DNA of 41,074 nt. Source: an uncultured Oxalicibacterium sp. (GTDB lineage Bacteria; Pseudomonadota; Gammaproteobacteria; Burkholderiales; Burkholderiaceae_D). The DNA is taken from contig NZ_CAJYMD010000005.1 of assembly GCF_913776015.1 (NCBI RefSeq), positions 1 to 41,074 of the forward strand, given 5' to 3'. Made by a program: the position numbers and the translations under genes. Under the pieces are notes generated by a model that saw only the letters and a list, made by a program, of their open reading frames with translations, was not told the origin of the DNA and made no database searches. Positions 34,003 to 41,074 of this stretch are shown one piece after another. The first letter of the stretch is position 1. Each line of letters begins with the position of its first letter.

Positions 34003-34200
34003 AAAGCGATCCAGAAAATGAGCATGATCAAGTGACCAGGTTGCTCATTTAAGCAGAATCCGTCAGAGGCGGCAAACTGCGGAATGCCAGACCACACAAT
34101 GCAAAATGGCCGTGCTCCTGTAATGGGAACACGACCAACCATATCGTCATGCGGCAGCATCTCGCTGCAACACATGCATTACATGCCGCGACGATGTGCG

Positions 34201-34629
34201 TTAGCGACCAATTGTGGTATTGGCACGCGAGCGCTGTTCAAGTTCGATACGCTGTTGATCGATGCGATCGGCATTGCCACGATTCTGGGCATCGATGCTG
34301 CCATTGGCACCAACGTTACTGCGGCTCTTGACGCCAGAGGAGGTCGATGAGGTGCCGCTGTTCGACGAACGCACCGAACCTTGGGACGACGTATCCACAC
34401 CCGTGGAAACACCCGAATTCACGCCGGTATTGCCCACCTTGCCACCTATACCGACATTTGCGCCGACACCAGTGGAAGTGGAACCGGAGGCATCACCGGC
34501 ACCTGCACCCATGCTGGTCCCGGCACCAGCCCCCACACCGACACCTACGCCTGCTTGCGCCAATGCCAATGAGGAGGCCGAAGCCACAGCAACGAAACAC
34601 AGCGAACGAATCGTTTTGCCTAACGTCAT
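34201..34629 (-). CDS. Secreted Gly/Ser-rich low-complexity protein
   Basis: This 142-residue protein has a signal peptide (MTLGKTIRSLCFVAVASASSLALAQ). The mature protein consists of short Gly-rich repeats (AGVGVGVGAGAGTSMGAGAG; GVGANVGIGGKVGNTGVNSGVSTGV), a Ser/Thr-rich stretch and a charged C-terminal end (IDQQRIELEQRSR). AAAGGAG precedes the ATG at 34629. The alternating Gly-Val/Ala and Ser pattern suggests an extended, elastic or surface-exposed protein. No enzymatic domain is visible. An upstream extension of the frame to 34779 adds non-signal sequence and was rejected. Confidence 0.75.
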   Translation of the reverse strand: MTLGKTIRSLCFVAVASASSLALAQAGVGVGVGAGAGTSMGAGAGDASGSTSTGVGANVGIGGKVGNTGVNSGVSTGVDTSSQGSVRSSNSGTSSTSSGVKSRSNVGANGSIDAQNRGNADRIDQQRIELEQRSRANTTIGR

Positions 34630-34960
34630 GATGAATCTCCTTTTGTTTAATAGGTGGTGTTTGGAGACTGCATCCCGACCAGCGTTCACATTGATTGCGT
34701 AACAGTGTGCGACAAACCACGCAAATTGCAACAAAGCACCACTATCTGTCGGACAAGGTCTACGGAATGCAATTTGCACTACCCGTTCAAACCGTTGTGG
34801 TTTCTATTGCCGAAATTCATTGGCTCAGGACTTGCCGCGCTAATTCTGCATGAGCATGCAAACCCATTGCGCGGCGACTTCAAGCTATTGTGGAGAGACA
34901 ATGTCGCGATGAATCATGAAAGAAAACGTGACAGGCAAACAAAGGAACCTAGAGTTGCCT
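34630..34960. other. Gene-free interval
   Basis: No gene, hairpin or recognisable regulatory site was found. It holds the probable upstream region of the Gly/Ser-rich protein gene and the space after the YdcF-family gene. Open frames here are short and lack ribosome-binding sites. Confidence 0.5.
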
Positions 34961-35734
34961 TCAACGCTCGCCACGATGGCGCAGCCAGTACCAGAAGATG
35001 CCGATCCACTCGTGCATGGCATAGCTGCTTTGATGCAACCATGCAGCGCGCGGAATGTAATCGGCAGGGATCGCAGGTGCCGTAGACACAAAAGCGGTCG
35101 GTGCCGGCGTAATGCGCAAGCCGGTACGCGCAAAGACACCGACCGCACGCGGCATGTGCATGGCATCGGTAATCAGCAACACGTCGCGTACGCCTTCTTG
35201 CGTCAACATCTGCGCGGTCAGACGGGCATTTTCTGCCGTGTTGTCGGATGCGCCCTCTTCCCACTGTACCGGCACACTGAATTCATCACGCAAGACACGC
35301 GCCATGATTGCCGCTTCGGATTCGGCCGCACCTTCCGGACTACCGCCAGTCACCAGCAAGGGCAAGCCGGTGGCGCGCTGCAACTTGGCAGCATAGCGCA
35401 AGCGCCTCAGGGTGGCAGCACTCGGCCCATCCTGATCGGCGAATTCGGGCGCATTGGCAAGGCGACCGCCGCCCAGAACCACGATTGCCTGTGCAGAACC
35501 AACATAGGGCAGCATCAGCGCCGGGTAACGTTGTTCCAGTGGCTGTGCGAGCAGCAAGGCACCGGGTCGCGTCGAGAGCAATCCCAGCAGCAACAAGGCC
35601 GACACTGCCAGCCATGCACCAACACGCGGCCATCGCTTGCGCAAGAGCATGCCCATTGCGCACAACAGGAGCAGGTTAAGCGGCGGCAACAGCACTGCGC
35701 CAAGCAAGGTATTGAGAAGCCAGCCCGTGCTCAT
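34961..35734 (-). CDS. YdcF family (DUF218) membrane protein
   Basis: This 257-residue protein has two N-terminal membrane helices (about residues 8-30 and 38-58) and a DUF218 domain: AIVVLGGGRLANAPEF, LPLLVTGGSPEGAAESEA, ASDNTAENARLTAQML and LLITDAMHMPRAVGVFARTG. The layout fits the ElyC/SanA-type membrane proteins that influence peptidoglycan or lipid-carrier metabolism in E. coli. Four motifs match, including the ENA segment and the DAMHMPRA helix. It starts 28 bp after the TonB-C-like lipoprotein on the same strand in the reverse direction. The exact substrate is unknown. Confidence 0.85.
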   Translation of the reverse strand: MSTGWLLNTLLGAVLLPPLNLLLLCAMGMLLRKRWPRVGAWLAVSALLLLGLLSTRPGALLLAQPLEQRYPALMLPYVGSAQAIVVLGGGRLANAPEFADQDGPSAATLRRLRYAAKLQRATGLPLLVTGGSPEGAAESEAAIMARVLRDEFSVPVQWEEGASDNTAENARLTAQMLTQEGVRDVLLITDAMHMPRAVGVFARTGLRITPAPTAFVSTAPAIPADYIPRAAWLHQSSYAMHEWIGIFWYWLRHRGER

Positions 35735-35762
35735 GCGGTCATACCACCTTGTGCAGCACCGT

Positions 35763-36233
35763 TCATTCTTTCATCTGCGGTTCGGCAATGGTGCGCAACT
35801 GAAAACGGCCATCGGTATTGAACAACCATGTTTCAATCACTTCGACACGACCGCCACGCAACAGGGCCGGTGCCGGCTTGGGAAACGGCGCGGTCTGCTT
35901 CAATGAAGTCAGTGCAGTGGCTTCCGTCGTGCGATCACGATTCGACCGCATGATTTCGCTGCGTACCAGACTGCCGTTGGCATCGACCACATACTTGACC
36001 ACGACGACCGAACGCAGCAATGCCTGTGGTCGGCCGATGAAGACCTTGGTGGAATTGACCGCCGCGATACGTTGCGCCAGTGCTGCCTTGTAATCGCTCA
36101 GAGTATGGGCAGTCGATGTACCGTCGGCAGTGGTTTCCACCGCAGCACGTTCATCAATGCGCGTACCGGTGCAGGCAGTCAATGCCAAGGCGCACAGCCC
36201 CAGCGTGATGGGGCGGAATCGTATTTTTTTCAT
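35763..36233 (-). CDS. TonB C-terminal-like lipoprotein
   Basis: This 156-residue protein has a signal peptide ending in a lipobox LTAC at Cys21. The C-terminal half (SVVVVKYVVDANGSLVRSEIMRSNRDRTTEATALTSLKQTAPFPKPAPAL) resembles the TonB C-terminal fold of energy transducers, in which the repeated strand pattern VKYVVDANG is typical. The membrane helix and proline-rich spacer of TonB are missing. I start at the ATG at 36233; the open frame extends 37 codons further without a signal sequence. It is not a complete TonB, and its role is unknown. Confidence 0.7.
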   Translation of the reverse strand: MKKIRFRPITLGLCALALTACTGTRIDERAAVETTADGTSTAHTLSDYKAALAQRIAAVNSTKVFIGRPQALLRSVVVVKYVVDANGSLVRSEIMRSNRDRTTEATALTSLKQTAPFPKPAPALLRGGRVEVIETWLFNTDGRFQLRTIAEPQMKE

Positions 36234-36357
36234 GCTATCTCGCTCTTGTCTCGTTGTCGAATTCTCGCGGTCGTTCTTGCTTATCCGGATTGCGTCGTTG
36301 CCATGATGACGATGCGCCAGTGTATGCCCGCATTCGGCAGGCACTCAACACGGCACT

Positions 36358-37323
36358 TCAATCAAATTTTCCTTGCTGGCGAAACTGCTCTGTTGCCGCA
36401 ATCAATGCCTGTGCCGTCCCCGGCTCCATCGCCGCATGCCCGGCATCGGCGATCAGTTGCAAGCGTGAACCCGGCCAAGCCTGATGCAAGCGCCAGGCAG
36501 ACACGGGCGGGCACACTGCGTCGTAACGTCCCTGCACGATCATCGCCGGCAATTGTGCAATGCGATCGATCTGCCGGATCAACTGATCTTCCTCCATGAA
36601 ACCGCGATGTAGGAAGTAATGCGCTTCGAGCCGCCCGACACCAAGCGCTACCGCATCTTCCTCGAAGGTCGCAATGATCTCGGCCTGTGGCTGCAGGAAC
36701 AGGCAGCGGCCTTCATAACCGCTCCACTGGCGCGCAGCCGCGACCGACAGTACCTCGTCCTTGCCGAACAGCCGTCGCGCATAGGCTTGTAGTAGATCGC
36801 CGCGCTCTTCTTCGGGAATCGGTGCGACGAATTCCGCATGGGCTTCCGGGAAAAACTGGCGCATGCCATACATAAACCAGTCTATCTCGGCCTTGGTACA
36901 GAGAAAGATGCCGCGCAGAATGAAGCCGAGGCAGCGTTGCGGATGCGCCTCGCCATAGGCCAATGCCAGGGTCGAACCCCAGGAACCGCCGAAGAGCAGC
37001 CATTGATCGATGTCCAGATGGCGTCGCAGTGCTTCGATGTCGTCGATCAATAGCGGTGTCGTGTTGTCTTGCCATGCGCCGAGCGGCGTGGACTTGCCGG
37101 CACCACGCTGATCGAACAGGACGATGCGGTAATGCGCAGGATCAAAGAAGCGTCGATGCGTAGGCGAAATGCCGCCGCCGGGGCCGCCATGCAGAAACAG
37201 CACGGGCATGCCCTGCGGGTTACCGCATTCCTCCCAGTACAGTGTATGGCGCGCATCGACCGCCAGCATACCGTGGCGATACGGCTCGATTGATGGAAAC
37301 AGGAAAGATTCGGCAGTACGCAT
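36358..37323 (-). CDS. pip: Proline iminopeptidase
   Basis: This 321-residue alpha/beta hydrolase is predicted to release N-terminal proline from peptides. Motifs are HGGPGGG at 45-51 (oxyanion hole), DQRGAGKSTP, the nucleophile Ser114 in GGSWGST, the acid in VQGRYDAVCPP and the catalytic His in DAGHAAMEPG. All fit the proline iminopeptidase family (S33). The frame is open to 37479, but MRTAESFLFPSIEPYRHGML is the usual family start, with GAGGG upstream of the ATG at 37323. It is divergent from the MscS gene, whose start lies about 150 bp away. Confidence 0.92.
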   Translation of the reverse strand: MRTAESFLFPSIEPYRHGMLAVDARHTLYWEECGNPQGMPVLFLHGGPGGGISPTHRRFFDPAHYRIVLFDQRGAGKSTPLGAWQDNTTPLLIDDIEALRRHLDIDQWLLFGGSWGSTLALAYGEAHPQRCLGFILRGIFLCTKAEIDWFMYGMRQFFPEAHAEFVAPIPEEERGDLLQAYARRLFGKDEVLSVAAARQWSGYEGRCLFLQPQAEIIATFEEDAVALGVGRLEAHYFLHRGFMEEDQLIRQIDRIAQLPAMIVQGRYDAVCPPVSAWRLHQAWPGSRLQLIADAGHAAMEPGTAQALIAATEQFRQQGKFD

Positions 37324-37473
37324 GGAAAGCCCTCGAACGCATGCGGCATTGTATCCATTCCGTGCAGGATTGCTGCGTGAAGCAGCGCACGCGAACTTAT
37401 CGTTTTTCGCCGCCTCTACCTTGTTCATCGAACTCGTCTCGCCGGCAGGCAAGACCGCGTACAGGAGAGGAAT

Positions 37474-38586
37474 ATGCATTTGTTGAACGACTGGTTGCTG
37501 GCTGGCATTCCGCTCGCCAACTGGCTCAATGCCCTGATCGTTGCGATCGTGGCCTTCGTGATGATGGATCTGGTCACCCGCTTTGTCACCAACCGATTGC
37601 AGGCGTTATCAACACGTACGACGGGACGCGCCGATAACATCCTCGCCGACGCCCTTGCACAGACGAAGCGCTGGCTGCTCCTGCTGCTGGCGATTGTGAT
37701 CGGGCTCGGCACGATGGACTTGCCGGTGCGCATTGGCATCCGTCTGGAACAACTGGGCACCATCCTGATCGGCGTACAGATCGCGATCTGGTTCAACAGC
37801 GGCATTTCGGCGTGGATGCGTCGCGTCGTCAACCCCGAAACCACGCCCGATCTGCGTAACCGCGCCACCACCACGACTATTGCCTTCCTCGTGCGCCTGC
37901 TGGTGCTGGTCACCATCGTGCTGGCGGTATTGGCCAATCTGGGCGTCAACATTACAGCCTTCGTTGCCAGTCTCGGCATTGGCGGTGTCGCTGTCGCACT
38001 GGCCTTGCAGACGATTCTGAGCGATCTGTTCGCGTCACTTTCGATCGCATTCGACAAACCCTTCGAGGTGGGCGACTTCATCATCGTTGACGAAGTCATG
38101 CTGGGAACGGTCGAATACATCGGCATCAAGACCACGCGTCTGCGCAGCCTCAGCGGCGAGCAGCTGGTGCGCTCGAACGCCGAACTGTTGAAATCCGTCA
38201 TCCGCAATTACAAGCGTATGTCCGAACGCCGCGTGGTGTTCAGCTTCGGCATTCGCTACGAAACCCCTGTCGATGACGTCGGTGCACTCGGCAGCGTAGT
38301 CAGGGACATCATCAACGGCATCGACAACACGCGCTTTGATCGTGCGCATTTTCAGAAATTTGGCGCCAGCAGTCTCGATTTCGAGGTGGTGTATTACGTA
38401 CTGAGCAGCGACTTCAACGTCTACATGGATATCCAGCAACGCATCAATCTCGAACTGATGCGTGCCTGCGCCGAACGCGACATTCACTTTGCCCGGCCGA
38501 CAACCATCATGCACATGGGGTCGGAAATCCAGGTCGCGACACAAGAGAAACAAGAACAGGCCGCAGGCGGCATGCGCTTGGTCTGA
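37474..38586 (+). CDS. MscS family mechanosensitive channel
   Basis: This 370-residue small-conductance channel releases solutes on hypo-osmotic shock. Four or five N-terminal membrane helices (LNALIVAIVAFVMMDLV; RWLLLLLAIVIGL; LGTILIGVQIAIWF; AFLVRLLVLVTIVLAVLANLG) precede the pore-lining helix NITAFVASLGIGGVAVALALQTILSDLFAS. The beta domain (FEVGDFIIVDEVMLGTVEYIGIKTTRLRSLSGEQLVRSNAELLKSVIRNY) and C-terminal cytoplasmic portal domain follow. AGGAGAGGAAT precedes the ATG. Its end is 9 bp from the convergent PACE gene. Confidence 0.92.
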   Translation: MHLLNDWLLAGIPLANWLNALIVAIVAFVMMDLVTRFVTNRLQALSTRTTGRADNILADALAQTKRWLLLLLAIVIGLGTMDLPVRIGIRLEQLGTILIGVQIAIWFNSGISAWMRRVVNPETTPDLRNRATTTTIAFLVRLLVLVTIVLAVLANLGVNITAFVASLGIGGVAVALALQTILSDLFASLSIAFDKPFEVGDFIIVDEVMLGTVEYIGIKTTRLRSLSGEQLVRSNAELLKSVIRNYKRMSERRVVFSFGIRYETPVDDVGALGSVVRDIINGIDNTRFDRAHFQKFGASSLDFEVVYYVLSSDFNVYMDIQQRINLELMRACAERDIHFARPTTIMHMGSEIQVATQEKQEQAAGGMRLV

Positions 38587-38595
38587 GGCGAACGA

Positions 38596-39132
38596 TCAGC
38601 GGTTGGTTGCCATGCGCGCCGCCAGCCGCTGACGCGCAATATCGAACACCCAATTGAAGCAGAATGCGTAAAGCATGAAGAAAATGGAGAAGGTCACATC
38701 CAGCAACAAGGCGTCTAGCACGGAAATTGCGAGCCACCAGGCGGTCAACGGCAAGGCGATGGCCATGAAAAACGCTTCGAAACCCAGCGTATGCACGACA
38801 CGCATGCGCACACTACGACGCCAGGCATAACGCCGCTCAACCATTTCATAGAAATGGTTGTAGAGCATGTTGGAAATCATGGCGGCCACAGCCAGCATCA
38901 ATGCCAAGGCACCGAAATGGAACATGTCCATGCCAAAGCCGATCGACATCAACGGCACCAGAATCACCAGTGCGCCAACCTCGAACAACACGGCATGCAG
39001 AACGCGACGTAACAGCGTATTGATAAAAAACTCACATGAAAAAACGGCACAGCCCGTGATTATAGGCGTCCTGCACCTATCCCACAGAGCGCCTCGTCCC
39101 GCGACGCACGATGCCAAAAATGCACGCGGCAC
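38596..39132 (-). CDS. PACE family (AceI-like) efflux transporter; start uncertain
   Basis: This membrane protein has four helices arranged as two bacterial transmembrane pair domains: LRRVLHAVLFEVGALVILVPLMS with MLYNHFYEMVERR, and MRVVHTLGFEAFFMAIALPLTAWWL with MLYAFCFNWVFD. This is the PACE pattern, as in the chlorhexidine exporter AceI (typically ~145 residues, starting shortly before LRR). Here the frame opens only with a GTG at 39132, 178 codons long. The N-terminal ~40 residues (ASCVAGRGALWDRC) do not look native, and a TATAAT lies inside them. No ATG, GTG or TTG stands just before LRRVLH, so a rare start (ATC) or an upstream GTG must be used. Likely substrates are biocides or polyamines (family knowledge). 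Confidence 0.78.
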   Translation of the reverse strand: MPRAFLASCVAGRGALWDRCRTPIITGCAVFSCEFFINTLLRRVLHAVLFEVGALVILVPLMSIGFGMDMFHFGALALMLAVAAMISNMLYNHFYEMVERRYAWRRSVRMRVVHTLGFEAFFMAIALPLTAWWLAISVLDALLLDVTFSIFFMLYAFCFNWVFDIARQRLAARMATNR

Positions 39133-39243
39133 AAAAATTTCCCAAACAACCGTGACTTTTCCAAAAAACTACTCTATACTCCTCCCTCTTCAGACATGTC
39201 GGACAGTGACGCCGGCAGTTTGACTGGGTTGGCTAACCTGAAC

Positions 39244-39319
39244 GGGTGCTTAGCTCAGTTGGTAGAGCGGCGCCCTTACAAGGCGTAGGTCGGGAGTTCG
39301 AGCCTCTCAGCACCCACCA
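39244..39319 (+). tRNA. tRNA-Val (anticodon TAC)
   Basis: The 76-base gene folds as a cloverleaf with acceptor stem GGGTGCT/AGCACCC. The anticodon arm is CGCCC-TTACAAG-GGCG-like with anticodon TAC (reads GTA), and the T-arm is CGGGAG-TTCGAGC-CTC. A 3' CCA is encoded. It is followed 36 bp later by tRNA-Asp, and the two are probably one transcript. Confidence 0.96.
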
Positions 39320-39355
39320 CCGGTCAAACAGATATCTGAAAAAGTTACGTAGTTA

Positions 39356-39432
39356 GGAGTGGTAGTTCAGTTGGTTAGAATACCGGCCTGTCACGCCGGG
39401 GGTCGCGGGTTCGAGCCCCGTCCACTCCGCCA
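39356..39432 (+). tRNA. tRNA-Asp (anticodon GTC)
   Basis: The 77-base gene has acceptor stem GGAGTGG/CCACTCC, anticodon arm CCGGC-CTGTCAC-GCCGG with GTC (reads GAC/GAU) and T-arm CGCGGG-TTCGAGC-CCCG. The 3' CCA is encoded. It is directly followed by a strong terminator, so the Val-Asp pair ends the transcript. Confidence 0.97.
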
Positions 39433-39437
39433 AATAC

Positions 39438-39465
39438 AAAACGCCCGCACATGCGGGCGTTTTTC
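39438..39465 (+). terminator. Rho-independent terminator after the tRNA pair
   Basis: AAAACGCCCGCA-CA-TGCGGGCGTTTT forms a perfect 12-bp stem flanked by A and T runs, 6 bp after the tRNA-Asp CCA end. Confidence 0.93.
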
Positions 39466-39663
39466 TTTTGTGCGCGACCGCACATCTTCGCAACGGTGCG
39501 TTGCCCATGCTCGAATTGGGATCGTCGCCTAGTCTGCCAAGCAGTAGACAGCAGCACAACTGCCCAATCACCGTTATTCCCGCAAACGTTTTCTGTAACA
39601 GCGCCTTACAGGCGCTATACCAATGTGCCGCACGCAGTAGCTGCCATCCATAATATGGAACGC

Positions 39664-40524
39664 TCACAGCAAATCTAAAGGAATTTTTAAATAACGCACG
39701 CCGTTGTCTTCCGGGGGTGGCAACAGGCCGGCGCGTATATTGAGTTGCACTGCAGGCAACATGAGGACCGGCAAAGCCAGCGTCGCATCGCGTGCACGAC
39801 GCTTGGCAACAAATTCGCTTTCCGCAATGCGGTCATGCACATGCAGATTGTGCGCACGTTGCTCGACTACCGAGCAAGACCATGCAGGCTGGCGCGATGC
39901 CGGTGGGTAGTCATGGCATAGATAAAGCCGCGTCTCGTCAGGCAACGACAAGATGCGTTTGATCGAGCGATATAAGGTCGCCGCATCGCCACCGGGAAAA
40001 TCGCAACGCGCGGTGCCCACATCCGGCATGAACAAGGTATCGCCGACAAACACCTTATCGTCAATCAGGTATGCCGTATCAGCGGGTGTGTGGCCTGGTA
40101 CATGCCACGCCTGTGCTTCCAGCTCGCCAATCAGGAACGTTTCATCGGCCTCGAACAAATGATCGAAATCACGCGCGATCCCGAAAGGCGTTTTGTCCAG
40201 ATTGTAGACATGCCGAAACAGCTGCTGCACATCACGTATGCGCGACCCGATGGCGATGCGACCGCCGAGACGACTGCGTAAATATGGTGCTGCCGAAACA
40301 TGATCGGCATGGGCATGCGTTTCGAGCAGCCATTCCACCCGCAGTTGCTGCGCCTCGACAAAGGCGATGATACGATCGGCCGAACACGTGCTGGTTCGGC
40401 CGCTGCGATTATCGTAGTCGAGCACCGGATCAACGATGGCGCAAGCAGAGCCTGCACCAGCGTGAATCACATGACTGACGGTGAAGGTTTCAGGATCGAA
40501 AAAGGAAGCGACCTGTGCTGCCAT
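39664..40524 (-). CDS. Metallo-beta-lactamase fold hydrolase (ETHE1/Blh persulfide dioxygenase-like)
   Basis: This 286-residue enzyme has the MBL motif THAHADH (about residues 69-75, HxHxDH), a further His in VPGHTPADTAYLIDD and GDTLFMPDVGTARCDFPGGDAATLYRSI, then CHDYPP. It starts FFDPETFTVSHVIHAG, as Blh/ETHE1-type persulfide dioxygenases do; these oxidise glutathione persulfide to sulfite. A C-terminal extension (about 230-286) is typical of the long Blh type. No rhodanese domain is fused. It follows the cyanase gene by 13 bp on the same strand, suggesting co-transcription, and no BigR-type regulator gene is seen. Confidence 0.85.
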   Translation of the reverse strand: MAAQVASFFDPETFTVSHVIHAGAGSACAIVDPVLDYDNRSGRTSTCSADRIIAFVEAQQLRVEWLLETHAHADHVSAAPYLRSRLGGRIAIGSRIRDVQQLFRHVYNLDKTPFGIARDFDHLFEADETFLIGELEAQAWHVPGHTPADTAYLIDDKVFVGDTLFMPDVGTARCDFPGGDAATLYRSIKRILSLPDETRLYLCHDYPPASRQPAWSCSVVEQRAHNLHVHDRIAESEFVAKRRARDATLALPVLMLPAVQLNIRAGLLPPPEDNGVRYLKIPLDLL

Positions 40525-40537
40525 CGTCTTTGACGAA

Positions 40538-40981
40538 TCAATACGTCTTGTACGCCAGATACTTGCCGCTCATGACGATCTGCACGCGGTCGCCATTCGA
40601 ATCAGGCAGGCGGCTCATGTCCATCTTGAAATCGATCGCGCTCATGATGCCGTCGCCGAATTCTTCGTGGATCAGTTCTTTCCACGTCGTGCCGTAGACC
40701 TGCACGAGTTCATAGAAGCGATAGATGGTCGGATCGGTCGGCACCGAAGTCGGCAGCGAACCACGATATGGCACGACCATCAGCCATTTCTTCTCTTCTT
40801 CGGTCAAGCCGAAAATGCTGGCGATGATGTCGGCCGCATTCGGATCGAAAGTCATCTGACCGAGGCAGCCAGCCGTGACCCATTCCTTGCTGAGGCCGAC
40901 CTTGGCGGCGACATCCGACCATTTGAGGCCCTTGGCGACTTTGGTGGAAATGATTTTTTCGGTGACTTCGAGGCGACTCAT
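40538..40981 (-). CDS. cynS: Cyanate hydratase (cyanase)
   Basis: This 147-residue enzyme converts cyanate and bicarbonate to ammonia and two CO2. The N-terminal helix-turn-helix-like domain (WSDVAAKVGLSKEWVTAGCLGQMTF) and the catalytic domain match CynS. The active-site residues are present: Arg88 and Glu91 in YRFYELVQVYG and Ser114 in GIMSAIDF, exactly eight positions before E. coli Arg96, Glu99 and Ser122. I use the ATG at 40981, with AAGGAG at good spacing, rather than 14 codons upstream. No cynR or cynT is in view. It is followed after 13 bp by the ETHE1/Blh-like gene, so the pair may form an operon for cyanate- and sulfur-related detoxification. Confidence 0.95.
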   Translation of the reverse strand: MSRLEVTEKIISTKVAKGLKWSDVAAKVGLSKEWVTAGCLGQMTFDPNAADIIASIFGLTEEEKKWLMVVPYRGSLPTSVPTDPTIYRFYELVQVYGTTWKELIHEEFGDGIMSAIDFKMDMSRLPDSNGDRVQIVMSGKYLAYKTY

Positions 40982-41074
40982 TTGGTAACTCCTTGGTTGA
41001 ATACGGAAAAGAAAATCAGGCAATGCGATGCAACGGCACGGCCGTGGCAGTTGACATCACAGGTTGGGAAACAG

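Noticed and set aside
34654-35085. 143-codon forward frame in the otherwise gene-free interval
   Set aside because: It lacks a ribosome-binding site, runs into the antisense of the YdcF gene and has no recognisable domain.
39600-39616. Short inverted repeat AGCGCC-TTACA-GGCGCT after the MBL gene
   Set aside because: The stem is only six base pairs and there is no T-run on the reverse strand, so it is too weak to call a terminator.

Overview
The window is a 41 kb piece of an ordinary bacterial chromosome. It most likely comes from a betaproteobacterium of the order Burkholderiales, with Oxalobacteraceae (Herminiimonas/Janthinobacterium-like) as my best guess. This rests on moderately high GC, the paired cyanophycin synthetase genes with their DUF1854/ABC companions, a cytochrome c5-type protein, a DUF883/holin-like/YqjK-like trio and a PepSY/DUF3325 iron operon. 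No phylogenetic test could be run. I see no insertion sequence, prophage, integrase or CRISPR array.

Layout. 1-8.2 kb: the 5' part of a chemotaxis receptor (reverse), a YigZ-family protein, an aldo/keto reductase, a cupin protein, a membrane diguanylate cyclase with a Cache-like sensor, a PhyH-type dioxygenase, a small disordered protein, a yybP-ykoY manganese riboswitch ahead of a GDT1/UPF0016 cation exporter, and a nitronate monooxygenase. 8.2-15.9 kb: a cyanophycin locus. An ABC exporter with an unusual N-terminal domain plus a DUF1854 protein run leftward, and cphA' and cphA run rightward from a shared 200-bp control region. 16.1-20.0 kb: a tight three-gene operon of a secreted DUF4394 protein, an amicyanin-like cupredoxin and a membrane GGDEF-EAL protein. 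20.1-24.5 kb: a leftward iron-uptake operon (TonB-dependent siderophore receptor, PepSY reductase-like protein, unknown membrane protein, DUF3325 protein) under a strong Fur box.

24.5-31.8 kb: several small hydrophilic or low-complexity proteins, a CBS-pair protein, a META-domain lipoprotein, an outer-membrane beta-barrel, a lipid kinase coupled to a metallophosphoesterase, tRNA-Arg(CCG), a membrane-anchored cytochrome c, and a DUF883/holin-like/YqjK-like envelope operon. 32.0-41.0 kb: a stand-alone dihydrolipoyl dehydrogenase-like flavoenzyme, a hypothetical protein, a Gly/Ser-rich secreted protein, a YdcF-family protein, a TonB-C-like lipoprotein, proline iminopeptidase, an MscS channel, a PACE-type transporter with an unclear start, tRNA-Val(TAC) and tRNA-Asp(GTC), then a cyanase gene followed 13 bp later by an ETHE1/Blh-like metallo-beta-lactamase-fold hydrolase.

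The two regions most worth follow-up are the cyanophycin locus and the DUF4394-cupredoxin-GGDEF/EAL operon. In the first, CphA' has lost the P-loop lysine, and the exporter and DUF1854 genes are uncharacterised partners. The second looks like a redox- or copper-linked cyclic-di-GMP signalling unit. All functions are inferred from protein sequence features recognised by eye; no database search was run.
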